Source: Druceiella hillmani (Eukaryota; Arthropoda; Insecta; Lepidoptera; Hepialidae). Taken from it: a stretch of 64,000 nucleotides of DNA. Positions 36,690 to 48,020 of the stretch are shown here, one piece after another. The stretch's first letter is position 1. Each line of letters opens with the position of its first letter. Made by a program: the position numbers and the translations under genes. The DNA is taken from the NCBI GenBank assembly GCA_039881145.1, contig JAYKKI010000006.1, positions 20,644,501 through 20,708,500 on the forward strand, written 5' to 3'. Under the pieces are notes generated by a model, which had not been told where the DNA came from, ran no database searches, and saw only the letters and a program-made list of their open reading frames with translations.

Positions 36690-37130
36690 TTACTCTTTCC
36701 AGTGTGCAGCTGCTCGATTTTTCGAAATTGCAGCTTTTTTTGGCATTAGTTTGCTTCCCCCACTTACAATATCTTCCGTGGTAGTCGATGTTGTTGTCGG
36801 AGGCCTCGTGACGGGAGTGACTGTAGTAACTGGGGGATGCGTTGGACCGGGAGCAATACGTATTTCATGATCTGGCCCCATTGGATATGAAGGTTGCATG
36901 ATGTTTTCGCCATAGTAGCCGTAATCCGGATAACTTGGATAGTACTGGCCACCGTAAGGATAGAAGTTTGGCTGTTGATAATAATTTGGTTGAATTGCTA
37001 TTGGTGGTGAGAATAAATGCGTCAAAAAATTCATTTTTGCCTGAAAAAGGTCAGGAAAGAAAAATCCAGACGTGTAGTTTGCCACTTGAATGGTTAAAAG
37101 TATAGGCAATAGAACTGATATAAAATTCAT
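36690..37130 (-). CDS. small secreted Pro/Tyr-rich protein with a Pro/Thr-rich segment, paralogue 2
   Basis: An intronless frame of 146 codons. The signal peptide MNFISVLLPILLTIQ + VANYTSG matches the paralogue at 9426-9767. Next comes an aromatic segment (FFFPDLFQAK), then a Pro/Tyr/Gln region (YYQQPNFYPYGGQYYPSYP, QPSYPMGP). After that is a Pro/Thr segment (PVTRPPTTTSTTTE, about residues 98-116) that could carry O-linked sugars, and a basic tail (KLMPKKAAISKNRAAAHWKE). There is no cysteine after the signal, unlike paralogue 1. The start is set at 37130 because this Met has the CAAAATG context and is shared with the paralogue; the upstream in-frame ATG at 37154 lies in the leader and is not conserved. 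Core promoter and poly(A) region are conserved too. Extracellular, function unknown. Plus-strand frames over the same bases are shadows. Confidence 0.8.
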   Translation of the reverse strand: MNFISVLLPILLTIQVANYTSGFFFPDLFQAKMNFLTHLFSPPIAIQPNYYQQPNFYPYGGQYYPSYPDYGYYGENIMQPSYPMGPDHEIRIAPGPTHPPVTTVTPVTRPPTTTSTTTEDIVSGGSKLMPKKAAISKNRAAAHWKE

Positions 37131-37172
37131 TTTGAACGAATATATGTTCTTCATGAACTATTGTAGTGTAAC

Positions 37173-37265
37173 TGATAAGTGCTTTGTGAAGTGATCTCCT
37201 TATATAGTCCCACTTACGTTCTTTCCCATTTTCGATAAGGCTGAGTCAAAGGGGACTGTGATAAC
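37173..37265 (-). promoter_or_regulatory. TATA/initiator promoter of the second secreted-protein gene
   Basis: On the minus strand TATATAA (37206 down to 37200) precedes ATCAGTTAC, a good insect TCAGT initiator with its A at 37173, 33 bases from the TATA start. The implied leader is 43 nt, the same length as in paralogue 1. Upstream, 'ttatcgaaaatggg', 'gaacgtaagtgggac' and 'cctttgactcag' mirror the other promoter. Confidence 0.78.
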
Positions 37266-37330
37266 GAATATAGCTGGGGTAAAATCGTATGATTTTTATT
37301 TCGGAATATTAGAGACCAGTTACGTATACA

Positions 37331-40300
37331 TAAAAAAATATATATATGTGCACATACACTTATCATATGTAAGTTTCTATTGTTTGTGAAATCGAATGAA
37401 AAAATGATACGTTTTTACACTTTAACAGCGAGAATAATTAATATAAAAGTTTAAATCTTTTAGGTTACATAGTACTTGCATTAAATTATTTACAAAAAAT
37501 CATATTTAATTTTACTCTATAAATATATTGCCTAGTATATGTTTCACGGACTTAAGGGGAGTTACTTGATGGCCCACATCTCTTTAATGTATTAATATAA
37601 GTTGAATGAAATACGTTTACGTTCAATTCTTTGATAAATATTGTTAGCCTAATTCTTTTTTAAATATAAAATCCAGCGGTTTAAGAGTTGGGGATTGAAA
37701 AACACCGCGAAACGCTTTAGGAACTCGTATGTCGTCTGTTTCGAAAAATATTACTGAAAATTTTCGAGTGCATCTAAAATATTGCAGAATATTTTCGATA
37801 TCTCTCTAATGTATTATAAAATATATCAAATGAATTTACAAAATCTAATATAAATATTTTCTGTGAAAAATCATTGTGACACTGGGACAGACGGATGAAT
37901 ACAGCAGTGATCTTTAAGAATTCCTTTTTCATGTTTTCGAGGTACGGAACCGTGTGAAATCAACTTATATATACTTCCTCTTCATTTCTTTATGTTTTAT
38001 GTCTATTTAAAGTAAATGTCGCATAAAAATATAACTCGGTTGGTATGTCAATAGAGATGTACACCGTAGTCGCCATAAACATTTTAATAATTGCCTCGTC
38101 ATTCATTTAAAGAGGTCATAACGTTTATTTGATTACGTTTATATTTAAAATCATGTGAATAGATTAATTAGAGTTTAACTGATACGAATAGACGTAGAAA
38201 AGCAGAACAGTTGGTAACACAAGGTGTAAGATCAAAACAAAGTTGAAAAATTTTGAACGAAAAATTAAAACAACGAAGAATTACTCTTCCAGTGAATTTG
38301 ATTAATAATTAAGTTTAATGAGTCAGAAATTAACACATCTCGCTAACACTGCTGATATTAATTACTAATTTTCCGTATACCAAGGAATGTCGGTTCAAAT
38401 CCTTTCGACGGAATCTACCATTAAAATTAATAATTATTATGATTTGAAAGTATCAAAATCAATGTATGCATCTCAGATATAATGGATTATGAACGTCATA
38501 TCCTTATTTTAAAATTACAGTTTTTATACAGTATTAGAGTGTTGATAAATTAATAATGTTTCAATATGATCACTTGATTCAAGTATGATTTCAGTTGCTT
38601 AAATCTTCAGTGTCGTATATAATATTATTTTATTGCTATTTGTTTCAAAAGAAGTCCTCTGTACAAGAATTCTAATAGACCTATTTTAGACGTTGTATAG
38701 AGATCAATTTATTTATTGAATTCATTCCTTTATTGCAAGAATTACGTCATTTAAGATATTTATGAGATCTAAAATATATTTTTTTCAAACATAACTATAC
38801 CTAGGACTGATATAATGTATTTAATTTATTTCTCGGTGTTATTTCTGTACTTCTATGTGGCAGAAAAATATATATCCGAATTTCCGTATCTACAATAATG
38901 ATAAATTTGTTGAACTGATCTGGGACATTATCGAACAATGCAACCTCACATCGGTGGTTATATTTTTAGATTTCCGTAACGCATTATAATTCTATCTACT
39001 GGCCCCCCTCCCACAATGTTCTATCACTTCCTTGTAGATAGTATAACTTTAGATCTACGTACACATTTTTTAAGAAAATGCATCTGAAAAGATCCAAAGT
39101 AAAATATTATCAATTATTACAAAATAAAATAATGCACCACTCCATACGTTTAAAGTGTAAGCAAACATTTTCTTTTCACGCAATACATCGAGTGGCGAAT
39201 TATTCCTTTCTGACAAGATTTTTGAGGTTGTGAAAAATGTTGGAAACCTAAAATTATTGAAAAAACCTTTCAATTACGATTATTTCAGTTAATGAACATA
39301 AACCTGGCCGATTTAGTTTTAACTTTTCAATGAAAAATTGTAAAACCAAATATAAGTAAATTAAAAACTATAAAATTATGAGCACAGCGTGAAAGCGCTC
39401 TGAGGGAAATCTGATATAAGGGCGTAAGGTTTACAGTGAATGAGTATGAACATATAAGGTCAGCTTTTTCGAATTCGCTTTTTTATATTTAAAAACCCAC
39501 AAAATATCTATTTCAGTATAATAGTTTTTAAAATTTATGTAATTATTCGGAATAGTGTTTGTGATACATACAATTTATTAATTTCTAATTGGTTTTATCT
39601 TTGTCAAATGAAAGCTTCTAAATCTACATTGTCTGATATTAAATATACAACTCACGGAATTTATTTTAAATTTGTAAGGAAATTAAAATATTTCATTAAA
39701 GTCAGTCTTTAATTTTATCTAAGAGACACGAGAATAAATCATGATGTAAATACTTCACAACAGTTTGTTTACGCAGGATCAACTTCAAATTGGCTTTCAA
39801 TTAAATAACAAAAGACGGTTCACGTTGCTTTATTGTGTTTTAGTGATGGAAACTAGCGCTGAAGCTTATTACGCGTAAGCAGCTTACAAAACGACTCATG
39901 AAAACAAAGCGCTTAGGCTAGTTTTTTAGCTTTTACATAAACTGCTTTATATTAGGCATTATGCGCAACGCATCCGACGCATGTTAAGATTATTTCATAT
40001 CGCTTAAACACTTTAACAATGGAAAAAATACTTGGAAATTCCATTAGACATATTTTCTCTTTTGTAAATCTATTAAATTTCATCGTTGTATTTTTGTGTT
40101 ACTTTTCAGGGCTTCTTCAGCTTTTCTTCTCATCTATTATTTTCGTCGTATTTTTTCTTGTATTTTTTTAATGTTTGATTTAATAATGACTTTAGTTTAT
40201 TTCTACTCTTTTAATAAAAAAAACTCTAATTGTCCATCGATCTATTGGTAGTAAGATTAAAATTTTGAACGAATTAGTCGTAGAATTATGAAGTTTGGTA

Positions 40301-41389
40301 TGGAACTCGACAGCATTAATGGATAGCACGTATTAGAGATTATTTTATTGATCCATTAGACTGAAATATTAATTATGGGAATACTGATACTGAGTATGAA
40401 AGTTCAATTAAGTAGGTACCCTATACTTGATAAAATAATGACATATACGTGCTTACTACCTTAAGTATGATGACAAAGGTTCTATTATAAAAGTTACTAA
40501 TTGTTAAATCCGTTAATTAGTAGTAGGACTCAAACAACGAGTATTATTTCTATTATACTATTTACAAATTAAAGTTAATTTTGCGATATAGGCTAATGCA
40601 CATTTTACAGGTGTACAACTATACTAAATATTTTAATTTCATTAATTATAACTTTTTTATAACCAATTTTTTTTGCTTTTTTAGTAGATGAGCTGGTAAC
40701 AAAATGGGTTTGAAAACGGAATGGAGTTTGTAGTCTACAAATCATTATTTTTCAATAAAAAAAGAACCTAAAAGTATATTAGTATTCTAATTAATAGAGT
40801 TCTTTTTTACTTAAACGATAGGTCATCCATTACCTTAAGAGAATGTGATCTGTCACATTCTCAATAAAATTGAAAATACTATTTCTAATTTCTAGCAAAA
40901 GAAAAACACATTATATTAAGGAAGAATGGACAAACGACGTTGCCCTCACAAAATGGTTGCATATATTTTCGGTCTAAACTAAATCTAGAAAAACTCAGGA
41001 AAAGCATACCGTACCCGATGGGTGGGGGTGCTGATAAAGACGCTATAAATAACTGAATGAGGGAGGTTTGGCTCGTTCTATGCTATAACATCTTCGAGGA
41101 AGTGAAAAGAAAATAAGCGCTTATTTAATTAAATAATATCTTCAACATTCTTTTATAAATAAACCCGAATATAAAAAAAAAACACTGTACTCTTCATGCA
41201 TATGCAAGTAAATATGAGAGTGAGGTGTGGATGACTTTATATTTGTTTTAAATTATAGTAATTTTAATGCATTTATTTAAACTTAGGTAAATTATTGATT
41301 ACTAATTCTGTATCAATATGCAAAAATTAGTTGTTCCTACGTAATTTAAATAAAAATCAGCATAAAAGTGTGTGACCACGATTATTTCG
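37331..41389. other. AT-rich stretch with no supported gene
   Basis: No coding region supported. Items inside: a transposon-like fragment at 37875-37958, a 10-bp-arm hairpin GAGAATGTGA / TCACATTCTC at 40839-40862, and a TATA-like 'gctataaata' near 41042 with no frame after it. A B-box-like 'ggttcaaatcc' at about 38392 has no tRNA fold around it. Confidence 0.55.
37875..37958. mobile_element. short insect repeat fragment
   Basis: 'gacactgggacagacggat' followed 50-60 bases later by 'cgaggtacggaaccgtg' resembles a very common lepidopteran repeat end of the form gacagacgg ... gggtacggaaccct. The resemblance is recalled, not searched, and the interior is diverged. Confidence 0.45.
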
Positions 41390-43160
41390 TCTTGTGTTTG
41401 TTTATGCACACAACCGTATCTTCTCTCATTTGAACTAAACTTAACAGGACAGTAGGATTTCTAATGGAGGTTCTAATGCTTCGTGCATAACTTTAAAATT
41501 AATCTGTAGTTAATTATGAGCATACTAATAAAAATGTAAGAAGAAATGAATCACTTTTGGTCCCCGTATTTTCACTATTCATGTAAATAGAAGAAAATCC
41601 CATTCTTAAAATTTTCTAAAGTACTCTTCACTTAAAATATAATGCAATAGCAGAAAATTATATTTTAAAAAGTAACATTTTGTGCATGAATCTAATTTAT
41701 ATCTAGTAAATAGCTTACACGTCGTATATCGCTTATGACATTAAGCCTTTTAATACTTCATAAGTGTTCATCTCATTAATTGAAGACTTGTTGATAATAT
41801 GGAACATCAATAAGCTTTTGCACACTTAGTGGGCGTCGCTATTGTATATTATCGTAAGTTCTTAGTCGGGGTCATATACCGCAGTTACTTTGTATTGCTT
41901 TGTTTCAAATTTCATTAATTATTGTATATGCTTAGATATAAAATGAAGCTTTATTTTATTGAAAAATGTTTGTATTTTATGCATCGGTACAAGTGAATTT
42001 TATAAAAGGTTTCAGGTCCCCAGACTCACATATTTTTACAAGTATAGAGTTTAAAAATAGACGTACGTGCGTAGCTTGTACGCTATGTTTTGAAAAATAT
42101 ACAAATGAATATTGTAATGTTATTCAATTAATCAAATTGTATTTCTTCTATGCTTGTTTTTTTTTGCTTCTTAATCCGATTGAAATAAAACTTTGACCAC
42201 CAAATATACTATGGTATAGAAATTAGCTTTTATCGAATCATAAAAACATGTAAGGTTTTAACAATTATTCAAATGAGTAGTGTCAAACAGCGCCAGGTGC
42301 ATATTGGATTTAAGAAAGTAAAACAGTTAAAGAATAAACGATATATGAGAACAAAATAATGTTTGATTTAATTTTACGCTTAAATGAAAACCGCAAACAT
42401 TCGGAGAGTGTCTGGTGTTAATTTTTATACATTGTCGGCAGAAAGTATTTTCAAGTCACAAATTTGAGATTTTGAATAAATAACTAAAATTTTGATAGTG
42501 ACGTTATTAAGCAAACAGTAAATAAATTATTGAATAACAAAGCGATTAAAGCAAAATTCAACCATGGTCTTTTTTGCAGGTTCAAGGCAAGGATGGAATC
42601 AGAGATGAAATTTAAAACACAATTAGTGACACAAAGTACCATTATGTCTTGTTGTTATTGACTATAGCCAAATAGTTTGATGTCATACGTTTCATTGTAT
42701 ATGTTTAATGTATAATAATTACAACCTATCATTTATATAAACTCCTGTTATTAATAATTTTTTTTCGCCTTAAGAATTTTTTGGTCCACAAATTGAGAAC
42801 ATATTTCTTAAAATTCCCATCTAAATCATAACTCTACTTTTCCGCCCTACGAATTCGATAAAAATTAAGTGTGCACCTTCCTAAACTTGCACATCATTTA
42901 AAACAAAATAAAAAGGAAAAATGGCCTTCTTGCGATTTCGGCATTACGAAAAATAACAAGCAGCCTCACTTATGAAAGTCTTTCGTGACAAGCTAGGACG
43001 AAAAAATTCCAAGGTGCTTCATCGGCATTACGTAAACCGTCCCATTGATTTACACTCGTTAAAGACATTTAATATAAATACGTTTACATTGAATATGTTT
43101 TAGTGTGTTTTGTCGACGTAGGAATGTGATAGTTCGGCATAAACATTAAAGTTGTCTTTA
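41390..43160. repeat. dispersed non-coding repeat, copy B (partner of copy A at 0.3-2.7 kb)
   Basis: Same-orientation partner of copy A, with matching blocks listed there (for instance 'acaaccgtatcttctctcat' near 41408, 'catcaataagcttttgcac' near 41806, 'gagaacaaaataatgtttga' near 42348, 'accatggtcttttttgcag' near 42562). It lacks the GC-rich SINE candidate. Minus-strand translation of the block matching 2380-2540 has stops, so the pair shares no protein. Confidence 0.6.
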
Positions 43161-43889
43161 TGATAATTGCTTTCGTATTAGCGTTATTTTTGCATACGTA
43201 ATTCTTTTAATTTTAAGTTTAGTTGGGTTAGGAAAAAATTAAATTTGGTTTGATGATAATTTTTCTTACTACATTATATTATTTAAAGGAAACCTTTTTA
43301 TCTAGACCGTAATCATTTAATAAAAAGTAGGTACAAAATTCACATCCATCTTCCTACTAATGATATAATTTGTGTTTATATAAACATAAAAAACAAATGG
43401 GTTTGCATATGTTTTGAATGAAGTGTCACTTGGTGCACAAGAAGGCAATGTGCTTTACCTATTCTTTTTTTATTTCCCATGAAATCATACTGAAAAAATC
43501 TTCACACAAATAATATAAAATTTATGCGCAAATTAAGTTAATTAATTAATTAAAAAGTAACTAAATTAAATTAATAAGAAAAGGGATTGATATTCACTCC
43601 CAGAATTTAAATCTCGTTCTTATCCCTCAATGGTCTCAAAAGAAATAATAATAATACATCATTTGGGGGGTAAAAAGTAGCTAAAAAATTTCAAGCCATA
43701 ACAGGAAAATTAAATATATTAAAATATGTTCATACATACCACAAAACATGCATATGTACACATACATGTACATATATAGTAATACAAATATATAGATAAA
43801 CATTAGGAATGTAATGAACACAGATAAACCAAAGCTTACATAATAAAAAAATTGATTATATATATAAATTAAATCATATATACATGATT
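43161..43889. other. AT-rich stretch with degenerate ACAT repeats
   Basis: No gene. Imperfect ACAT/ACATGTAC repeats lie around 43730-43800. By analogy with the related LINE fragment at 55.6-56.6 kb, they may belong to the 3' part of the LINE fragment that follows. Confidence 0.5.
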
Positions 43890-44180
43890 ATATATAAATA
43901 AAATTTAAAAAAATTGTTCCAAATTTTTGTTGCGGCAAACTTGGAACTGCGAGGAATCCATTTGCACAAATAATACTTTTACGGAGCTATTTCTTTTTGT
44001 CTCTTTTTAAAAGTGACATTTTTATTTTTACTACAATTGAGCCTAACACTATATGGATTTTTCCAGTCTCTTTCTAAGAATTTGTATTTATTAGATTTGT
44101 GACGTAATTTATACATATTTTATACAATTACAGAATGACGACCACGCTGCGCCGTCCGAGCTAAGCTTTCTTGTTTTAGC
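43890..44180 (-). pseudogene. 3' fragment of a CR1/Jockey-type LINE, copy 2
   Basis: On the minus strand, 'agtttgccgcaacaaaaatt' and 'tggaacaa' read as SSKFAATKIWNNFF. This matches GSFKFTATKIWNDL in the better-preserved fragment at 56085-56575. The upstream part is too decayed to read. Confidence 0.45.
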
Positions 44181-44219
44181 TTTTTTGTTCCTTAAACAAC
44201 AATCAAATAACAATCGGTG

Positions 44220-44220
<1 letters not shown>

Positions 44221-44281
<61 letters not shown>
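44221..44281. repeat. TA microsatellite
   Basis: About 30 uninterrupted TA units. Confidence 0.98.
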
Positions 44282-44287
<6 letters not shown>

Positions 44288-46020
44288 TAAACAAAAAAAT
44301 ATGAAAATAAACTTTTGTACCGATCGTTAATTAGAATAATGATTAATCTTGTACTTTCTTATGAAAATGGACTTAACTTTCCCATTCATATTTTATTTTA
44401 GAGTTTTAACGATCCATTCATTCTTTTTGTACAAAAAATGAGATTATCGCCTATCTGAAGACGGTATTATCAGAACAAAAGGAATTTGGAAGAGTCGTGG
44501 AGAATGACATAAATTAGTAGAACAAAAGGTAATTAGTATAGGTCAAAAATTAATGTCCCATGCTATTATTACATTAATTATTACTTAATATCAAAATAAT
44601 TTTTTTACCACAATTATTATTAAACAAATCTGTTATCCGCCAATGTCAAGGATCTGATCATATAACCGAATAAAAATCTCCGGTGGGGGTAGGCTAAGAT
44701 CACCAACAAATAACGCTGGTCATCGATTCTTTGGCACATAAAACGTCTTTAACGGTTCAATCTCTAAAATTTTCTTACTATCTTTACCTTACAAGGAAAC
44801 GTATATTCTTTAAATATTATCGAACAATTGCTTAACAAATTACAAAACCTTCAGAACAAATCTACCTGTTTGTTATATGGGTTTAGAGATTAGGATTATT
44901 TATGGTATTTGGAAAAGTTTATATAGGGGTTCTTGGTTCCGAGTCAGAGCTACTCAATTCATCTTACGCAGGTGTAATATAAAATATACTATAAATCATA
45001 TATTTTCTTTATATTACGTGCTGATGTCTATATTTTAATAATGAGTATGTATAATTGTGGAAAAAATTGCATCGATATATTAACTAGATACAAATACTCT
45101 GAAAGAAAATATTCGAAATAATTACAAGAAGAAAAGGAGACCGACAAATTATTGCGTCTTTGTAAAAATTATAGTAAATAGGAAATGGCAGATGTGTTAA
45201 ATTCGCGAATATTGATTCTCTACCGTGCAATAAGCGACTTTGTAAAGTACGCAGTCCAAGTAAATCTTTAATTGTTATTACTTTCTTTGTACTTAGATAT
45301 GTTAATACCTGCGGTCCCAATTTTTAAAATAGAGTGATGATAGAATAGATATAATAATGTTTCTTTATTATTTTGGCATTAATATTGAAGTAAAATATTT
45401 CGAAAAGCAACATGAGTATTATTTTTCGAATTGGAGTTAATTTTTTTTAAATATCTTGAAGTATTGGCTTAAAAAACTTGATTAAAATATGGCGACATAA
45501 TTTATGGGTCAATTCCAATCCAATGATTTCCAATGATATATTTCGAAAGCTCGCTTTTTCTGACGAAAAAGAAAACAAAAACTCAAACTAGGAAAAACTT
45601 TTAATTTGTTCTGCCAACTTCTTTCTCATCCATGCAAGTGCTTTTACCGTAACCCCTCGTTATTATGTTACGATCATCCTGTACGAAGTGGAGCCTAAGT
45701 TGTATCGGGACTTGCTAAAAACCGTATTATACTGTCAAAGTACTTGCATGTTACTTAAATTTTGTGGTTCAGTTCTTCATAAATTTGATGAATTATGCGA
45801 AACATTTGACAATCTCCATTTTTCGATAGAGTGTAATAATCTAAGTTTTATAATATGAAAGCTATAATGTTAACTTATTCATTTAAATTATTTTAAAACG
45901 CTATAAAATGAAGTTTAAACGGTGAAATTTTGGGAATAAATCTTTGTATCCAATGTAGATAGAAAAAACAAAGTCTAATATTTTATAGTTATAATATACA
46001 TTTTGCGGAAAAAGTAAGCT
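44282..46020. other. AT-rich stretch; possible isolated core promoter near 44918-44948
   Basis: No coding region supported. TTTATATAGG at 44918-44927 followed by GAGTCAGAG at 44941-44949 has roughly promoter-like spacing on +. No long frame follows, though a CAG/GTGTAA donor-like string lies near 44970. A 78-codon minus frame at 45084-45320 has no recognised motif. Confidence 0.35.
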
Positions 46021-46081
46021 AATAATAGAATAACGCGAATAGTTATAAATTATTTATAACTATTCGCGTTATTCTATTATT
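46021..46081. repeat. perfect 61-bp palindrome
   Basis: Arms 46021-46050 and 46052-46081 are exact reverse complements over 30 bases (AATAATAGAATAACGCGAAT start) with a single central base. The 3' edge continues 'tcgcgttatgag', echoing the arm sequence. Such symmetry is seldom stable unless young. Confidence 0.95.
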
Positions 46082-47963
46082 CGCGTTATGAGTAGCGTGT
46101 CTACAGAATGCGGTAATTCCGCTTAATATTATTTTGTTTAATGTGCCTCTCATGTACTATAGCGGTGTTGATAACTTTTTTGCCCATCATAGAGTCGCAC
46201 ATCATTAGTTAGATCTGGTAAAACTAAATTGAGTTTCAATTAATTGTTTGCATATCAGGTCCCGCTTTCCAAATAATTAGCTTTAAAGCTAAATTCAATG
46301 GGTCGCCTCAACTAATTTATTAACTATGGGTTTGACCTCGCTTAAATTCTATATACATACACTTGATTGGATCTTCAAAATTTGATTCGTTCTGTTAACT
46401 TGTTTTTAATTTTTGAAGAGACATAAACAGATAGCAGTATATATTTGAGGCATAAGACACGCGATTCAACTAATGAGTTTTGTTAAAAAGTTTTGTGATG
46501 AACGGAATAACCGATTATTTCTGATCATAATAAAGATTTTCTCACATTACGACCTTATGTATACTTTTGCACGTTAAAGTTAAATTTCTGCAGAAAATTA
46601 AATCAATATTCGTGTCATATAATGAAGTAATATCTTTAAGAAAATGTATGAGAAAAGGAAAAAAATTCGTCTTAACTATCTCAATATGACGTAAAAAGTA
46701 AACGATCTTATATGGTGACTCACTTACCAAAGCGTCTCACATTATCCTCGGGTGCAAAAGTCGTGATAAAGCATTCAGTGAATATCGCCTGTTTACGTCC
46801 CCATTCGTCTGTTTATCTCATTAATACTCACTTGTTGGAAAGGCCGGATAGCAATAAACTTTCGTATAGTCTGTGGACTTGGCAAGTGGACTGTGAAATT
46901 CAATGTTGATAAATTTTAGATTTATATATGATGAAGGTGTGTATTTCTATTGAAATAACAGGTATATTATCTACCTTAAGCTATGTTTTCAGCCTGTATA
47001 TTTTCAACCTTAATCAACCTAGTTGATCTGTAGATATCACTCGAAACAGGTACAGGGTTTATTACACAAAAGATATCATTTATTGGGAAACACAATTACG
47101 TTTGTAACAAAAATAAATATTAAGTGAAAAACAAATATGAAGTAATAATTATTTATGATAACGGGAAAATGTTAAATAAGTAAAATCTCAAGGGAAATTA
47201 AATGTTTTAAAGAAATAGTGTTAAAAATATAATACGTCATCATAATTTAAAACAAAATATCTGAAAATGGAGACTTCATTTAACAGTTTTTAATATTTTT
47301 TCTAATTTTTCATGAAAATTGTAATTGTAAAATTTAATGCAGTTATTTCTATGAAAGTTTCGTAATAAATTGTGTATATTAAAAATAATAATACTAAAAC
47401 ACTTATTCCTATAATACATAACTCACAATAATGTTATTTTCTTATTTATTTATAGATAATTACATATGTATTAATTTTTGGTGACTATGTGTGAAACACA
47501 TTGTTCTAAGTTGTTTAAATTTGATGAAATAGATGAGAGGAATAGGTTGCTAGTTGTTAGCATAATCAGTGTGGTTGGTAGTTCTCATAATCAAAATTAT
47601 TAAATTCATTTACGACAATTAAAGAAAGAAAACAAGTAAAGAAAGAAAGAATCGTCACTTTAGGTTCATAAATACCGGAAGAGTATTTCCATAATATCAA
47701 GCAACTTATTAATTAAGAGAATAATAAACTGACCGGAGAAATATATTTACTCAAGTAAAAAATAAGCCGAATGCTAAAGAAAATTATAATTACGCAATGA
47801 AAAACGCTTAACGAAAAACCAAAATACCTAAACAGGCTAAGTACACCAAATAACTGTCCACGTGACATAATGATTTTCATTTTATTCTACATGCGCATGA
47901 GTATCGTATCAAGGGCTGTGAATATTCCCTCATTGGGACAATTTTATGCATACACGCAGACAC
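46082..47963. other. AT-rich stretch; possible weak third copy of the A/B repeat
   Basis: No gene supported. Around 46790-46840, 'ccattcgtctg' then 'tctcattaatactcacttgttgg' resembles copy A near 2495-2530 ('aattcgtctcattaattccc' then 'acttgttgaag'). The similarity is short. Confidence 0.35.
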
Positions 47964-47968
47964 ACGTA

Positions 47969-48016
<48 letters not shown>
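47964..48016. repeat. TA microsatellite
   Basis: TA repeat preceded by a short 'acacgcagacacacg' stretch. The Tyr/Ile run in the open frame across it is an artefact. Confidence 0.97.

Positions 48017-48020
<4 letters not shown>

Larger units (their letters stand above)
35695..37330. repeat. gene-bearing duplicated unit, arm 2 (inverted relative to 9230-10765)
   Basis: Reverse complement of arm 1, with shared promoter, leader, signal-peptide coding part, 3' end and about 0.8 kb of 3' flank; for example 'gcactctctttgtcaaac' at about 36487-36504 and 'gaaaactaatgtatctaac' at about 35998. Similarity ends near 35695. Confidence 0.85.

Noticed and set aside
36496..36870. 124-codon plus-strand frame
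   Set aside because: It runs antisense over the well-supported minus-strand secreted-protein gene; its Val/Gly-rich end mirrors the Pro/Thr codons.
38340..38415. tRNA gene suggested by 'ggttcaaatcc'
   Set aside because: No acceptor stem, anticodon arm or correctly spaced A box could be found upstream.
45084..45320. 78-codon minus-strand frame
   Set aside because: Looks somewhat protein-like but has no motif, start context or duplicate to support it.
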